Assembly (NCBI RefSeq): GCF_031323975.1
Contig: NZ_JAVIWS010000001.1
Coordinates: 3,658,001-3,722,000 of the forward strand
Source: Escherichia ruysiae
GTDB lineage: Bacteria; Pseudomonadota; Gammaproteobacteria; Enterobacterales; Enterobacteriaceae
Length of the DNA stretch: 64,000 nt
Direction of reading: 5' to 3'
The notes beneath the pieces were generated by a model. It was not told the origin of the DNA. It saw only the letters and a list, made by a program, of their open reading frames with translations, and made no database searches. The position numbers were made by a program, and so were the translations under genes. Shown here in pieces: positions 11,771 to 21,661 of this stretch (its first letter is position 1; each line of letters opens with the position of its first letter).

Positions 11771-12005
11771 TTATTGTTCATTGGAAGCATAACGTAAAGA
11801 GAGTTATTCAATTAGACGGCGGGATTTGTCAGGGGCTATGAACAAAATTCATTAATCTGCCTCAATGCTGATTGAGTAGCACTGTTATCGTGTAGGTCTA
11901 TTTTATTGATGAATTATTTGCATAAGTGAAATCGATATTTACATACTAATCGAGAGTCGTATTTTAACTTAGAATAATAAGTCATACCTGATGGAGGTGC
12001 TTACC

Positions 12006-12875
12006 GTGGTGTTTTCTGTATTAAGCAACAACCTAAAAATGCCAATGATAGGGTTTGGGGTTTTTCAGGTTACCGATAAAGAAGAGTGTAAACAGTCAGT
12101 GTTAAGTGCTATCCGAACCGGGTATCGTCTTATCGACACGGCTGCGGTATACGGTAATGAAGATGCCGTCGGTGAAGCTGTTCGTGAGGCCATTTCGGAA
12201 GGTCTTTGTACCCGTGAGGAGTTATTTATTACGTCAAAACTGTGGGTGCAGGATATGGTTAATCAGGATACAGCAAAAGCAGGAATTGAAGCATCGTTAA
12301 AAAAATCGGGACTTGAATATTTTGACCTCTATTTATTGCACCAGGCGATGCGCGATTATTTCAGTGCGTGGCGAGCCCTGGAAGCCGCTTATGATGAAGG
12401 CAAACTGAAAGCGATTGGTGTTTCCAATTTCTATCCTCATGTATTAGCAAACTTTTGTGAAACAGTCAGAATAAAACCAATGGTGAACCAGGTTGAGCTG
12501 CATCCCTATTTTGCACAACCAGAGGCGCTGGCAACCATGAAACACTATAATGTGCAACCTGAAGCCTGGGCTCCATTAGGCGGCGGAAGACATAAGCCGT
12601 TTGAAAACAGAATGCTTCAGAGTATTGCTGATGCCCACCAAAAAACGATTTCTCAGGTGATATTGCGCTGGAATATTCAACGTGGCGTGGTTGTTATCCC
12701 AAAATCAACTCATCAACAGCGTATTGAAGAGAACTTCGCCATCTGGGATTTTTCACTGACAGAGGCAGAAATGGAGCAAATTAGTTCGCTTGATTTAGGC
12801 TATGTTGGTGAATCCGTAAAACATTTTAATCCTGAATTTGTTCGTGGTTGTCTTGGCGTAAAAATACATGACTGA
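12006..12875 (+). CDS. Aldo/keto reductase (DkgA/AKR5-like), paralogue of the divergent gene
   Basis: About 289 residues from the GTG at 12006. I prefer this over the ATG at 11991 because the only good ribosome site, GGAGG at 11993-11997, lies inside the longer version and eight bases before GTG. Motifs: MPMIGFGVFQV, LIDTAAVYGNE, ITSKLW, LYLLHQ and VVIPKSTHQQRIEEN, giving the D-Y-K-H tetrad and the cofactor site. It is divergent from the 10904/9888 reductase operon and followed 162 bases later by the zinc alcohol dehydrogenase on the same strand. Confidence 0.88.
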   Translation: MVFSVLSNNLKMPMIGFGVFQVTDKEECKQSVLSAIRTGYRLIDTAAVYGNEDAVGEAVREAISEGLCTREELFITSKLWVQDMVNQDTAKAGIEASLKKSGLEYFDLYLLHQAMRDYFSAWRALEAAYDEGKLKAIGVSNFYPHVLANFCETVRIKPMVNQVELHPYFAQPEALATMKHYNVQPEAWAPLGGGRHKPFENRMLQSIADAHQKTISQVILRWNIQRGVVVIPKSTHQQRIEENFAIWDFSLTEAEMEQISSLDLGYVGESVKHFNPEFVRGCLGVKIHD

Positions 12876-13037
12876 TTTTAGTATTTGTTGAGCTATATTA
12901 TTTGGATAATGACGTTTTTATCTGAGCTTACAGGTTTTGTTTTATAAAATAGTAAAATCAGACAATATGGGTTTTAACCAGCGATTTAAGAATATGATTC
13001 TTAAATTATCAATCATTTCATAATGAAGAGGCACTTT

Positions 13038-14087
13038 ATGAAAACTATCGGTTATGCCGCACTCTCTTCCGATGCAAAACTGGTTCCTTATCATTTTAAA
13101 CGTCGTGAGTTACGGGACAATGATATTGCCATCGAAATTCTTTATTGTGGCGTTTGTCACTCAGATTTACATACAGTTAATGGTGACTGGGGGCCTCAGC
13201 CTTATCCGTTAATTCCGGGGCACGAAATTGTCGGTATCGTGAGAGCAGTGGGGCAGGGGGTTAAAAAATATCAAGTAGGCGATCATGTTGCCGTTGGCTG
13301 TATGGTCGATAGCTGTATGCATTGCGACCAGTGTGAACAAGGTGAAGAACAGTATTGCCGCCACGGGATGACGCCAACCTACGGTGCTAAGGATCGGATT
13401 AGCGGCGAAATTACTCAGGGAGGCTACTCCAAACATATTGTAGTACGTGAAGAATTTGTACTGCGGATCCCTGAAAATATGGATTTAGCCAAAACTGCGC
13501 CGATTCTCTGTGCCGGAATTACCACGTTCTCACCATTACGTACCTGGAATGTTGGCCCAGGCAGCCGTGTTGGCGTTATTGGGTTAGGCGGTTTAGGTCA
13601 TATGGCTGTAAAACTGGCTGTCGCGATGGGGGCTGACGTTACTGTGATTAGCCGGACTAAAAGCAAAGAAGCAGACGCAAAATTGCTCGGTGCAAAAGGC
13701 ATTCTGCCGTCTTCAGACCCAGAGGCATTACAGATGTCAGCCTGTGCATTCGATTTGATTATCGATACAGTTCCCGTTAAACATGACCTGAATATCTACA
13801 CCCCATTGTTAGATATTGATGGTTCATTAGTTATTGTTGGACAGGTTGGACCAATGGAAGAACCGTCAACAATTCCTCTGATTATGGGGCGTCGCCGTGT
13901 TGCTGGCTCACTCATCGGCGGTATTGCAGAAACACAGGAAGTGCTGGATTTCTGTGCGAAGCATAATATTTATCCCGAATGTGAAATGATCAATATTGAT
14001 CAAATAAACGATGCTTTTACTCGCCTTGCAAAAGGGGATATGGCACATCGTTTTGTTATTGACATGGCTTCACTGAATGCTGAGTAA
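13038..14087 (+). CDS. Zinc-dependent alcohol dehydrogenase (YahK/cinnamyl-alcohol type)
   Basis: 349 residues from the ATG at 13038 (GAAGAGG six bases upstream), the same length as YahK. Catalytic zinc ligands are seen as CGVCHSD and GHE; the structural zinc set is the four Cys of CMHCDQCEQGEEQYC. GLGGLGHMAVKLA is the Rossmann site and SRTKSK following it favours NADP(H). It reduces aldehydes to alcohols in this family. The orthologous yahK locus next to yahJ is missing in this genome (Zorya sits there), so this distinct paralogue may be the only one of its type in the window. Followed by a bidirectional terminator at 14216-14248. Confidence 0.92.
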   Translation: MKTIGYAALSSDAKLVPYHFKRRELRDNDIAIEILYCGVCHSDLHTVNGDWGPQPYPLIPGHEIVGIVRAVGQGVKKYQVGDHVAVGCMVDSCMHCDQCEQGEEQYCRHGMTPTYGAKDRISGEITQGGYSKHIVVREEFVLRIPENMDLAKTAPILCAGITTFSPLRTWNVGPGSRVGVIGLGGLGHMAVKLAVAMGADVTVISRTKSKEADAKLLGAKGILPSSDPEALQMSACAFDLIIDTVPVKHDLNIYTPLLDIDGSLVIVGQVGPMEEPSTIPLIMGRRRVAGSLIGGIAETQEVLDFCAKHNIYPECEMINIDQINDAFTRLAKGDMAHRFVIDMASLNAE

Positions 14088-14215
14088 CGGAATCATTCAG
14101 CGCAGAGCTTCTGTATATTTTCCAGCAACTCACAAGAAAGGCGTTCAATAATGGAACCCAAAATGTGTTTGAGAGCAGGAATTTGCGCTGAGCACTAACA
14201 GACATTTTTATATTA

Positions 14216-14248
14216 AAAAGCCAGAGTCTTGCGATAGCCCTGGCTTTT
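14216..14248. terminator. Bidirectional rho-independent terminator
   Basis: AAAAGCCAG at 14216-14224 pairs with CTGGCTTTT at 14240-14248, leaving A-rich and T-rich flanks on both sides. It lies between the convergent alcohol dehydrogenase and LysR genes and can end both transcripts. Confidence 0.75.
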
Positions 14249-14261
14249 GTCTGCCTGATGT

Positions 14262-15161
14262 TCAGTTTTTTTTATGATGGCGTAGCGCATCAACAACCAG
14301 CTGGAATGCTTTTGAGTGATTTCTGTTTTCCGGGTAATAAATATAATAACCATCCCAATAAGGACACCAGTCTTCAAGTACACTGATCAGTTCGCCGCTG
14401 GCGATGTATTTTTCCGCAATATCGCGTGGAACATGCGCCAGGCCGTAGCCCTCTAACGCCGCCTGCAAATTTTGATAGATACGGCTAAACACCAGTTGAC
14501 CGCTGACTTTGACATTCAGGCTTTTTCCTTCTTTTTCAAACTCCCACGCATACAGATTGCCATGCGTTGGAAAACGAAGATTAATGCAGTTATGACTAAT
14601 AAGGTCATCTGGATGCTTTGGATAAGGGTGTTGAGAAAAATATGCTGGCGAACCGACAACAGCAAAGCGCACGTCGGGACCAATACGTACAGAGATCATA
14701 CCGCTGGATATCTGTTCTCCCAGGCGCGTTCCTGCATCGAATCGGCCGGATACAATATCCGTTAAAGTATAATCATCAATTAATTCCAGATTTATATCCG
14801 GATATTCTTTTAGTAATGGCTCAAGTTTTGGCCAGATGACAGACCTGATAGCGTAATCAGATGTGGATATTCGAACGGTTCCAGCAGGCTTCTTGTTGAG
14901 ATCTTTTAGTTGCTGCAATGTTCCCTGAATCCCATCAATATAAGGCCCCAGCTCATCAAGCATTGATTGCCCTACATCCGTCAGCGATATGCTGCGGGTG
15001 GTGCGAGTGAGGAGTTTCATACCCAGACGAGATTCAAGGGTGCGCATACTGTGACTCAAAGCTGATTGTGATATCCCCAATTGAGCAGCAGCCCTGGTGA
15101 AACTCTTTTCACGCGCAACAACGATGAATGCCATTAAATCATTAAGATTTTCTCGTGCCAC
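14262..15161 (-). CDS. LysR-family transcriptional regulator
   Basis: 299 residues from the GTG at 15161, preceded by GAGAGGCAGA. The frame is open for 51 more codons upstream, but these are hydrophobic and unlike any LysR N-terminus, so the GTG is the better start. Helix-turn-helix: FTRAAAQLGISQSALSH at residues ~19-35; effector domain after ~90. It resembles the regulator at 8960. It lies between the alcohol dehydrogenase (convergent) and rclC (same strand, upstream of it). Confidence 0.88.
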   Translation of the reverse strand: MARENLNDLMAFIVVAREKSFTRAAAQLGISQSALSHSMRTLESRLGMKLLTRTTRSISLTDVGQSMLDELGPYIDGIQGTLQQLKDLNKKPAGTVRISTSDYAIRSVIWPKLEPLLKEYPDINLELIDDYTLTDIVSGRFDAGTRLGEQISSGMISVRIGPDVRFAVVGSPAYFSQHPYPKHPDDLISHNCINLRFPTHGNLYAWEFEKEGKSLNVKVSGQLVFSRIYQNLQAALEGYGLAHVPRDIAEKYIASGELISVLEDWCPYWDGYYIYYPENRNHSKAFQLVVDALRHHKKN

Positions 15162-15339
15162 TCTCTGCCTCTCATTGCGGGAAAAAGATATCTGTTTACA
15201 TGTTAGCGTGAGAGATATGGTAAGCCCCAACCTTAAACAAGGAAACATTGAGCATAAAAATAGCGTCAGCCTTACCTGTACAAAGGGAAAACTGACGCCT
15301 GAAAAATTAAACAACAGATTCTGTTCTGATTATAAAGAG

Positions 15340-15927
15340 TTAAATTTTAAAATCTGAACATGACTCATTACTTCGTTGCTTAAGGATTTCCCGCGCCGAA
15401 TCAGCCATTATCATGACTGCGCCAGCCAGCATCAGGGTATCTTTCAACACCAGACGACCGGCTCCGGATAAATAGGGAAAACCATGATGAGCATCCCCCA
15501 GAGCAGGCACCCAGGCTTCAGGAGTGGTGATTAAAAATGAGAGTGTTACCAGCGGTGTGGCAAATGACATTAATCCACCCAATAAACCCAACCACCGGTT
15601 AACAGGATTTGCTAACACCAGCAGAGCAATCATCACCTCCACGACGCCAAGGCCATTGGAAAAACCATAGGTATTATTAGCAATTTGCCATGTCCGGGCT
15701 TCCGGCTTATATTCGCCTTCGTGAGTCAGATACTGTTTATATTCTTCCGGATGTTCATAGAAGAACGACATTAGCGGACTGTTCGCGACGAATGGTGTAA
15801 TGCTGTCGGCCTCGTAAGGGACAAACTTTAATAACCCAATCCACATAAAAACAATCGCAATGCTCAGACGAATCAATGTCAGGCCAATTTTATCTCCCCG
15901 ACTTAACAGGTGCAGGTATTTTTCCAT
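15340..15927 (-). CDS. rclC: RclC inner-membrane protein of reactive-chlorine resistance
   Basis: 195 residues from MEKYLHLL; the two codons before are not needed. It matches K-12 YkgB/RclC along most of its length, with an altered extreme C-terminus. Several hydrophobic membrane segments are visible (around residues 15-35, 90-130 and 155-180), as in the DoxX/DUF417-type membrane proteins. It is the last gene of the rclA-rclB-rclC group read on the minus strand. RclC is required for full survival of hypochlorous acid in K-12, but its molecular function is not known. Confidence 0.93.
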   Translation of the reverse strand: MEKYLHLLSRGDKIGLTLIRLSIAIVFMWIGLLKFVPYEADSITPFVANSPLMSFFYEHPEEYKQYLTHEGEYKPEARTWQIANNTYGFSNGLGVVEVMIALLVLANPVNRWLGLLGGLMSFATPLVTLSFLITTPEAWVPALGDAHHGFPYLSGAGRLVLKDTLMLAGAVMIMADSAREILKQRSNESCSDFKI

Positions 15928-15938
15928 TATCAACGTCC

Positions 15939-16175
15939 TTATTTATACAATACTGCCGTCGCGGTTGAGTTGTTATCAATCCGCATGGAGGTAATTTTCC
16001 ATGATGATGCGTCATGTTTTCTGGCGATATCAGCAATGGCATCCTCCAGAACTGTCGGTGATGTTGATACTGACGAGACGCTGACATGTTTCAGAACTAT
16101 TTTGTCATCTGCATTGGTGGAAAAAGCCATAACACCAGATAATAGCATTGCAAATAAAACAGTTTTTTTAAACAT
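15939..16175 (-). CDS. rclB: RclB periplasmic DUF1471 protein
   Basis: 78 residues from the ATG at 16175 (MFKKTVLF...), the K-12 length; five upstream codons are outside the gene. Signal peptide with cleavage expected after STNA near residue 22. The mature protein is a short DUF1471-type domain ending STATAVLYK. It sits 11 bases before rclC and about 110 bases after rclA. Part of the RclR-controlled response to reactive chlorine species. Confidence 0.93.
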   Translation of the reverse strand: MFKKTVLFAMLLSGVMAFSTNADDKIVLKHVSVSSVSTSPTVLEDAIADIARKHDASSWKITSMRIDNNSTATAVLYK

Positions 16176-16283
16176 ATAAAATACCATCAATGAAGTGATT
16201 GAGGAATTATAGAATAAGCAAAAATTGATAAAATTGTTTTCTCTGAGACACCAGAATATTTGTCCTGGCGTCTGATTTTAGGT

Positions 16284-17609
16284 TTATTTGACTAATGAAA
16301 ATAGATCATTGAGTGATTCGCTCATCGACGGATGAGTAAATATCTGATCGCGTAATATGCTATAAGGCAGCCCGGCATCCATCGCCATTTTCACAATATT
16401 GATCATCTCGTGGGAGTCAACACATAGCAGTGATGCCCCTAATATACGTTGGGTTTTATTATCGATAATCGCTTTTAATACCCCACGGGTATCGTTCATC
16501 ACTCTGGCGCGCGGAATTGCCGCTACAGGCAATGTAACCACCTGAATATCTGCACCACTCTCTCTGGCTTGTTCTTCTGTCATACCAACCCGAGACAGTG
16601 GAGGAGTCATGAATACGGAATAAGGCACATTTTTCCGATCATCAGTACTACGTTTGCCTTCTCCCAGTAACTCATCGCGCACAATGCGGTAATCATCCAG
16701 TGAAATATAAGTAAACTGCAGCCCGCCGGTAACATCTCCCATCGCCCAAATATTGTCTGCGGTGGTATGTAATCGCTTGTCAACGACAATTGCCCCGCGC
16801 TCGTTCACCGCAACCCCGGCATTTTCTGGTTTTAACGAGGCGGTAGCAGGCTGGCGACCGGAAGCAATTAACAGGACATCCACCGCCAGTTGAGTGTGTC
16901 CGGTATGCACTTGTACTTTATTTTTATCGTGGCTGATACGCTGCACATGGGCGTTGAGGATAATATCCACTCCCTGCTCGCGTAAAATAGTCGCGATATT
17001 ATCAGCAATGTCCCGATCTTCCCGAGGCAAAAACAGAGGCGCTGCTTCGAAAATAGTCACCTTACTGCCAAAATTAGCGAACATAGAGGCGAACTCAATG
17101 CCAATATATCCCCCGCCCAAAATACCTAAATGTTCGGGTAATTCCTTCAGGTTAAGTAATCCGGTACTGTCATAGACGCCTGGCGTCGTGGTTATTCCTG
17201 GAATTGATGGAACCACAGTTTGTGCGCCGGTATTAATAAAAATTTTCTCACCGTGAATCTCCAGATTTCCCTCTGGTCGATGAATACGCAGAATATGATT
17301 ATTGATAAACTCCGCTTGCCCGACGATCACGTCGATATTGGGCATATCCGCAAGATTATGGAAATTCTTATTGCGTAAGAATTTGACGACCTCATCTTTA
17401 CGCTGCATGGCACGGGAAAAATCTGTGTGCTGTTGTGCGTCATGAACCAATGTTTTGGTTGGGATGCAGCCGATATTAATACATGTCCCGCCATACATTG
17501 CATTCGATTGTTCGATGAGAGCCACACGCCAACCCGCTTTAGCCAGCGTGACGGCTAATGTTTTTCCTGCCTTACCAAAACCAATAATAACTGCCTGATA
17601 TTTATTCAT
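16284..17609 (-). CDS. rclA: RclA flavin-dependent disulfide reductase family enzyme
   Basis: 441 residues from MNKYQAVIIGFG, the K-12 length; nine extra upstream codons are open but not part of the gene. Features: GFGKAGK FAD site at residues 9-15, redox-active pair in GGTCINIGCIPTK (Cys near 43 and 48), GGGYIG NAD(P) site near 175, and the C-terminal dimerisation part with HPSMSESL. Known RclA is a cytosolic copper-related thiol/flavin oxidoreductase that protects against HOCl. Divergent from its activator gene rclR across about 225 bases. Confidence 0.95.
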   Translation of the reverse strand: MNKYQAVIIGFGKAGKTLAVTLAKAGWRVALIEQSNAMYGGTCINIGCIPTKTLVHDAQQHTDFSRAMQRKDEVVKFLRNKNFHNLADMPNIDVIVGQAEFINNHILRIHRPEGNLEIHGEKIFINTGAQTVVPSIPGITTTPGVYDSTGLLNLKELPEHLGILGGGYIGIEFASMFANFGSKVTIFEAAPLFLPREDRDIADNIATILREQGVDIILNAHVQRISHDKNKVQVHTGHTQLAVDVLLIASGRQPATASLKPENAGVAVNERGAIVVDKRLHTTADNIWAMGDVTGGLQFTYISLDDYRIVRDELLGEGKRSTDDRKNVPYSVFMTPPLSRVGMTEEQARESGADIQVVTLPVAAIPRARVMNDTRGVLKAIIDNKTQRILGASLLCVDSHEMINIVKMAMDAGLPYSILRDQIFTHPSMSESLNDLFSLVK

Positions 17610-17835
17610 GATAATTTCCTGTCGAAACGTATTCATTTGACGTAATGACTATAGACGTAAATGCGCAAATAACACTTCTTCACAACGCTTGATATTTTGT
17701 CTTATCGTCTGATGTTCGTTGTTTTTTAATCAGGGTCACAATATAACGATGATGATTAACTTATTGATGATATTGGCTTAAGTCTTATATAAGATTATTG
17801 CTATCTATAATCAAAAAACTACTCAGGAGTCTGAT

Positions 17836-18699
17836 ATGGATGCCCTTAGCCGTTTGTTGATGCTTAACGCTCCACAAGGAACGATCGATAAAAATTGCGA
17901 GTTAGGAAGTGACTGGCAGCTTCCACATGTTGCGGGGGAACTATCGGTTATTCGTTGGCATGTGTTAACACAAGGTGCGGCGAAACTGGAAATGCCGGCG
18001 GGGCAGACCTTTACATTGCGCCCTGGGAATGTGGTTCTGCTACCACAAAACTCAGCTCATCGCCTGAGTCACATTGAAAATGAATCGACCTGTATCGTAT
18101 GTGGCACTCTTCGGCTGCAACGTTCGGCGCGTTATTTTTTGACCTCTTTGCCGGAAGCTCTGTTTTTGGCACCGGAAAGTGACAGCGTGGAGTTTAACTG
18201 GCTGAGGGAGGCGATTCCTTTTTTACAACAGGAATCCAGAGCGGCAATGCCGGGAGCGGATGCTCTGTGTAGCCAGGTATGCGCCACACTCTTTACACTC
18301 GCCGTGCGTGGATGGATCGTACAGGCTAATACGGAGAAAAATATTCTCAGTTTGTTGCTTCATCCTCGCCTTGGCGCGGTGATTCAGCAAATGCTGGAAA
18401 TACCTGGCCATCCCTGGACAGTCGAATCGCTGGCCAGCATCGTTCACATGTCCAGGGCAAGTTTTGCCCAACTTTTTCGTGATGTTTCTGGAACCACGCC
18501 ACTGGCTGTATTAACAAAGTTGCGGCTACAAATAGCGGCTCAGCGGTTTTCCCGGGAAACGCTCCCCGTCGTGGTGATCGCTGAGTCAGTAGGCTATGCC
18601 AGTGAATCATCCTTTCACAAGGCTTTTGTTCGCGAGTTTGGCTGTACTCCAGGTGAATATCGGGAAAGAGTCAGACAGCTTCAGGAGGTTATCTTATAA
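17836..18699 (+). CDS. rclR: RclR AraC-family redox sensor-activator
   Basis: 287 residues. The N-terminal cupin-type sensor domain holds Cys21 and Cys89, the two cysteines reported to sense HOCl in K-12 RclR, plus Cys86. The C-terminal AraC domain (~185-285) has two helix-turn-helix units (ESLASIVHMSRASFAQLF and IAESVGYASESSFHKAF). It is divergent from rclA and activates rclABC when oxidised. A few C-terminal residues differ from the K-12 length of 284. Confidence 0.95.
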   Translation: MDALSRLLMLNAPQGTIDKNCELGSDWQLPHVAGELSVIRWHVLTQGAAKLEMPAGQTFTLRPGNVVLLPQNSAHRLSHIENESTCIVCGTLRLQRSARYFLTSLPEALFLAPESDSVEFNWLREAIPFLQQESRAAMPGADALCSQVCATLFTLAVRGWIVQANTEKNILSLLLHPRLGAVIQQMLEIPGHPWTVESLASIVHMSRASFAQLFRDVSGTTPLAVLTKLRLQIAAQRFSRETLPVVVIAESVGYASESSFHKAFVREFGCTPGEYRERVRQLQEVIL

Positions 18700-18771
18700 G
18701 CTAAGTATGGATAAGATTATCTGTTATAAAAATAGAGCAAGTCATACTCAGCGTAGCGGGGAAAAACAGCC

Positions 18772-18800
18772 GGATGTTCTGGTAGAAATAAAGAACATCC
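18772..18800. terminator. Hairpin between rclR and the convergent permease gene
   Basis: GGATGTTCT at 18772-18780 pairs with AGAACATCC at 18792-18800 (9 bp, 11-base loop). There is no strong T-run, so termination is likely but not certain. Confidence 0.45.
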
Positions 18801-18884
18801 AGGCATTCTAAAGGTAAGATTTCTGTTACTTAATCTTTGTATGCATCCTTATCCATATAAAAGCGTATGGTTAAGAAAACCACT

Positions 18885-20438
18885 TTATCGCATAAACCAG
18901 AAATAAAAGAGACCTACTTTTAAGCCAAGTATTGCGATGTAAGCACAGCAGTATTTCATGGTGCCAGACATTATTTGATTGGCTTGCCCTTCCATTTTTG
19001 TGGCAGAAACGGCAATGGCAATACTTTGCGGTGAAATCATTTTCCCACCCGTGGCACCGGAAGTATTTGCCGCCGCCAGCCAATTGGGATCGATATGCAG
19101 CTTGCTGGCTGCAATAGTTTGTAGTTTGCCAAACAAAATATTCGAGTTAGTGTCGCTGCCGGTGACAAAAGTACCCAGCGCACCAATGACCGGCGCGAGA
19201 AAGACGTATGAACTTCCGGTGAGATCGACAATTGACCGTGCCAGCGTAGAAATAATGCCGCTGAGATCCATAACTGTTGCCATGGCGACAATGGCCATAA
19301 TCGCAATAATAGAATTTTTAAGCTGGAATACGGTTTTGATAAATACTTCCAGCATACCGCGTGCTGATGCCCCCTGAATAAAACCGCCGAGAATAGTTGC
19401 AAAGATAATCAACATTCCAGGCGTTGTGAGCCATTCTATTTTTAATGCTAATGTTCCGCCATCGACCAGTGAAAAATGCAGCACTGAAGCCAGCTGAGAT
19501 GCTGCTGCTTTTATCGTTGGGAATAACGGTGAGCACAGCAGAATAAAGACAAAAATAAACAGGTAAATAGAACCGACCCGGAACAGCACCTTTGCCGAAC
19601 GTGGTGCCATTTCACGGGTATGGCTGGCTTCAATACGCCACTCTGGGTCTACTTCACCTTTGCGCAGACGGCTGGCAATTGCGACAGCGAAAAGGCTAGC
19701 CAGGCTGCCAGCAAAAGCGGGCAATTCGGCACCAAGATGGACGGCAACAAAGTATTGCGGAATAAGTGTCGCGATGCCACATAGCAGTGTGATAAGGAAT
19801 ACGCCGCGAATCGCTTTCACGCCGCCGCCAATAATACAAATAATGACAAAGGGCAGCAGGAGATTAAAAATCGCTAATTGTAGAATAATTGTGCCACCTA
19901 AGGTGTAAACAGACAGATTAACCTGCTCGGCGAGGATTGAAACCGGAATACCTACCGCCCCAAACGCTGTAGGCACCGTATTGGCAACCAGTGAAGCAAT
20001 TGCGGCTTTCAGTGGGTTGAATCCCAACGCGATGAGGATACCAATAGGAATGGCGACCGCAGTACCGTAGCCGGCAGCAGCCTCAAGAAAACCACCAAAA
20101 CACCATGAAATAAGGAGCACCTGGATACGCTTATCTTCGCTAATACTGGCGAGAATATCGCGGAGAATATCCAGAGCTTTGGTTGCCTGCATGACGTTAT
20201 AACTGAATATTGCACCGAGGATCACAATCACGATCGGCCATAATCCTTTGAGTGCGCCATAACCCACTGAGGCTTTCAGATTCTGTATTGGCATGTCCCA
20301 GAACAGGACAGATAAAGCCGCTGTAAATGCCAGTGATATCAGAACTGAATAATGAACAGGTATCTTCAGTTTCAGAATCAAAAATACCATAAGGAGCAAA
20401 GGTGAGAGTGCAATAGCAAACATTAAATATCCGTGCAT
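18885..20438 (-). CDS. L-lactate permease family (LldP/GlcA-like) transporter
   Basis: 517 residues with about 12-14 hydrophobic segments, slightly shorter than LldP (551) and GlcA (560). Diagnostic segments include CFGGFLEAAAGYGTAVAIP near residue 114, TGSDTNSNILFGKLQ near 420 and TGGKMISPQSIAIAVSAT near 450. These proteins are inner-membrane proton symporters for lactate or glycolate. K-12 has no gene between rclR and ykgE, so this is accessory relative to K-12. It is divergent from ykgEFG, whose products resemble LutABC lactate oxidase subunits; shared control of uptake and oxidation is a reasonable inference. Confidence 0.9.
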   Translation of the reverse strand: MHGYLMFAIALSPLLLMVFLILKLKIPVHYSVLISLAFTAALSVLFWDMPIQNLKASVGYGALKGLWPIVIVILGAIFSYNVMQATKALDILRDILASISEDKRIQVLLISWCFGGFLEAAAGYGTAVAIPIGILIALGFNPLKAAIASLVANTVPTAFGAVGIPVSILAEQVNLSVYTLGGTIILQLAIFNLLLPFVIICIIGGGVKAIRGVFLITLLCGIATLIPQYFVAVHLGAELPAFAGSLASLFAVAIASRLRKGEVDPEWRIEASHTREMAPRSAKVLFRVGSIYLFIFVFILLCSPLFPTIKAAASQLASVLHFSLVDGGTLALKIEWLTTPGMLIIFATILGGFIQGASARGMLEVFIKTVFQLKNSIIAIMAIVAMATVMDLSGIISTLARSIVDLTGSSYVFLAPVIGALGTFVTGSDTNSNILFGKLQTIAASKLHIDPNWLAAANTSGATGGKMISPQSIAIAVSATKMEGQANQIMSGTMKYCCAYIAILGLKVGLFYFWFMR

Positions 20439-20931
20439 TTCTATTCCTGACTATATTTATCAACCTTGTTTATCTATTTTTCCGATGGAGGTTATCTCAT
20501 TATTAAAATAAAAAATGCAAACTGAATCGCTTCAGTAAAATAAAATTACACATTGTTAATGTTTGTATATTTATTGTTAATATTCTGATTTATAAAATAA
20601 TGTATGTATATTTTAACAGCTCCTTAATGAGTAACTCTAAATAGGTATTCAAGGTCGGGTTTATGAATTTTGTGACCCACTTAAGTCAAATTTTCACCCC
20701 AGTGTTGATAGCTGGTGTCTTTATAAAAATGTGAGCGATGCCGAAAGAAATAAAATTAGTTATTGCATCCAGGTATTGAATGACGGATTATCTGTTTTGT
20801 CATACAAATGAGTTTGGAATTGTATTTTATTACTTAATAAAAAAGAGCCCCTATTTTTATTGATGATTGATAACCCAGAAGGGGTGGTTGCCATCGGGCA
20901 TAAACAGAAATGAAGTAATGGAGTGTTGGTT
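20439..20931. promoter_or_regulatory. Divergent regulatory region between the lactate permease gene and ykgE
   Basis: About 490 AT-rich bases separate the two divergent starts. No regulator gene is present and I cannot assign individual sites with confidence. It must carry promoters for both directions if both genes are expressed. Confidence 0.45.
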
Positions 20932-21651
20932 GTGAATGTAAATTTCTTTGTTACCTGTATTGGTGATGCACTGAAATCAAGGATGGCACGAGACTCCGTG
21001 CTGCTACTGGAAAAACTCGGCTGTCGCGTAAATTTCCCGGAGAAACAGGGATGCTGCGGTCAGCCTGCGATCAATAGTGGTTATATCAAAGAAGCGATTC
21101 CGGGGATGAAAAATCTGATCGCTGCACTGGAGGATAACGACGATCCCATTATTTCACCTGCTGGTTCCTGCACCTATGCCGTAAAAAGTTACCCGACGTA
21201 TCTGGCGGATGAACCTGAATGGGCATTACGTGCCGAAAAGGTTGCCGCGCGTATGCAGGATCTCACCTCTTTTATTGTTAATAAATTAGGGGTAGTGGAT
21301 GTCGGCGCCAGCTTGCAGGGGAGAGCGGTGTATCACCCATCTTGCAGCCTGTCCCGTAAGCTGGGGGTGAAGGACGAGCCACTTACGCTGCTGAAAAATG
21401 TACGCGGACTGGAGCTGTTGCCCTTTGCCGAACAGGACACTTGCTGCGGGTTTGGCGGCACGTTCTCGGTCAAAATGGCCGAAATATCCGGCGAGATGGT
21501 GAAAGAAAAGGTTTCGCACCTGATGGAAGTCCGCCCTGAGTATTTAATTGGCGCTGACGTGAGTTGCCTGCTGAACATTAGTGGGCGATTACAACGTGAA
21601 GGGCAGAAAGTCAAAGTGATGCATATTGCTGAAGTGCTGATGAGCCGCTGA
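20932..21651 (+). CDS. ykgE: YkgE, LutA-like CCG-domain protein of lactate oxidation
   Basis: 239 residues from the GTG at 20932 (K-12 length), with TGGAG eight bases upstream; the TTG at 20923 overlaps that site. Two CCG domains are visible, each with a CCG motif (CCGQPAINSGY near residue 40 and CCGFGGTFS near 169) plus upstream Cys residues, as in LutA/GlpC-type subunits that bind an Fe-S cluster. First gene of ykgEFG; ykgF begins 10 bases later. Confidence 0.93.
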   Translation: MNVNFFVTCIGDALKSRMARDSVLLLEKLGCRVNFPEKQGCCGQPAINSGYIKEAIPGMKNLIAALEDNDDPIISPAGSCTYAVKSYPTYLADEPEWALRAEKVAARMQDLTSFIVNKLGVVDVGASLQGRAVYHPSCSLSRKLGVKDEPLTLLKNVRGLELLPFAEQDTCCGFGGTFSVKMAEISGEMVKEKVSHLMEVRPEYLIGADVSCLLNISGRLQREGQKVKVMHIAEVLMSR

Positions 21652-21661
21652 GGATATAAAT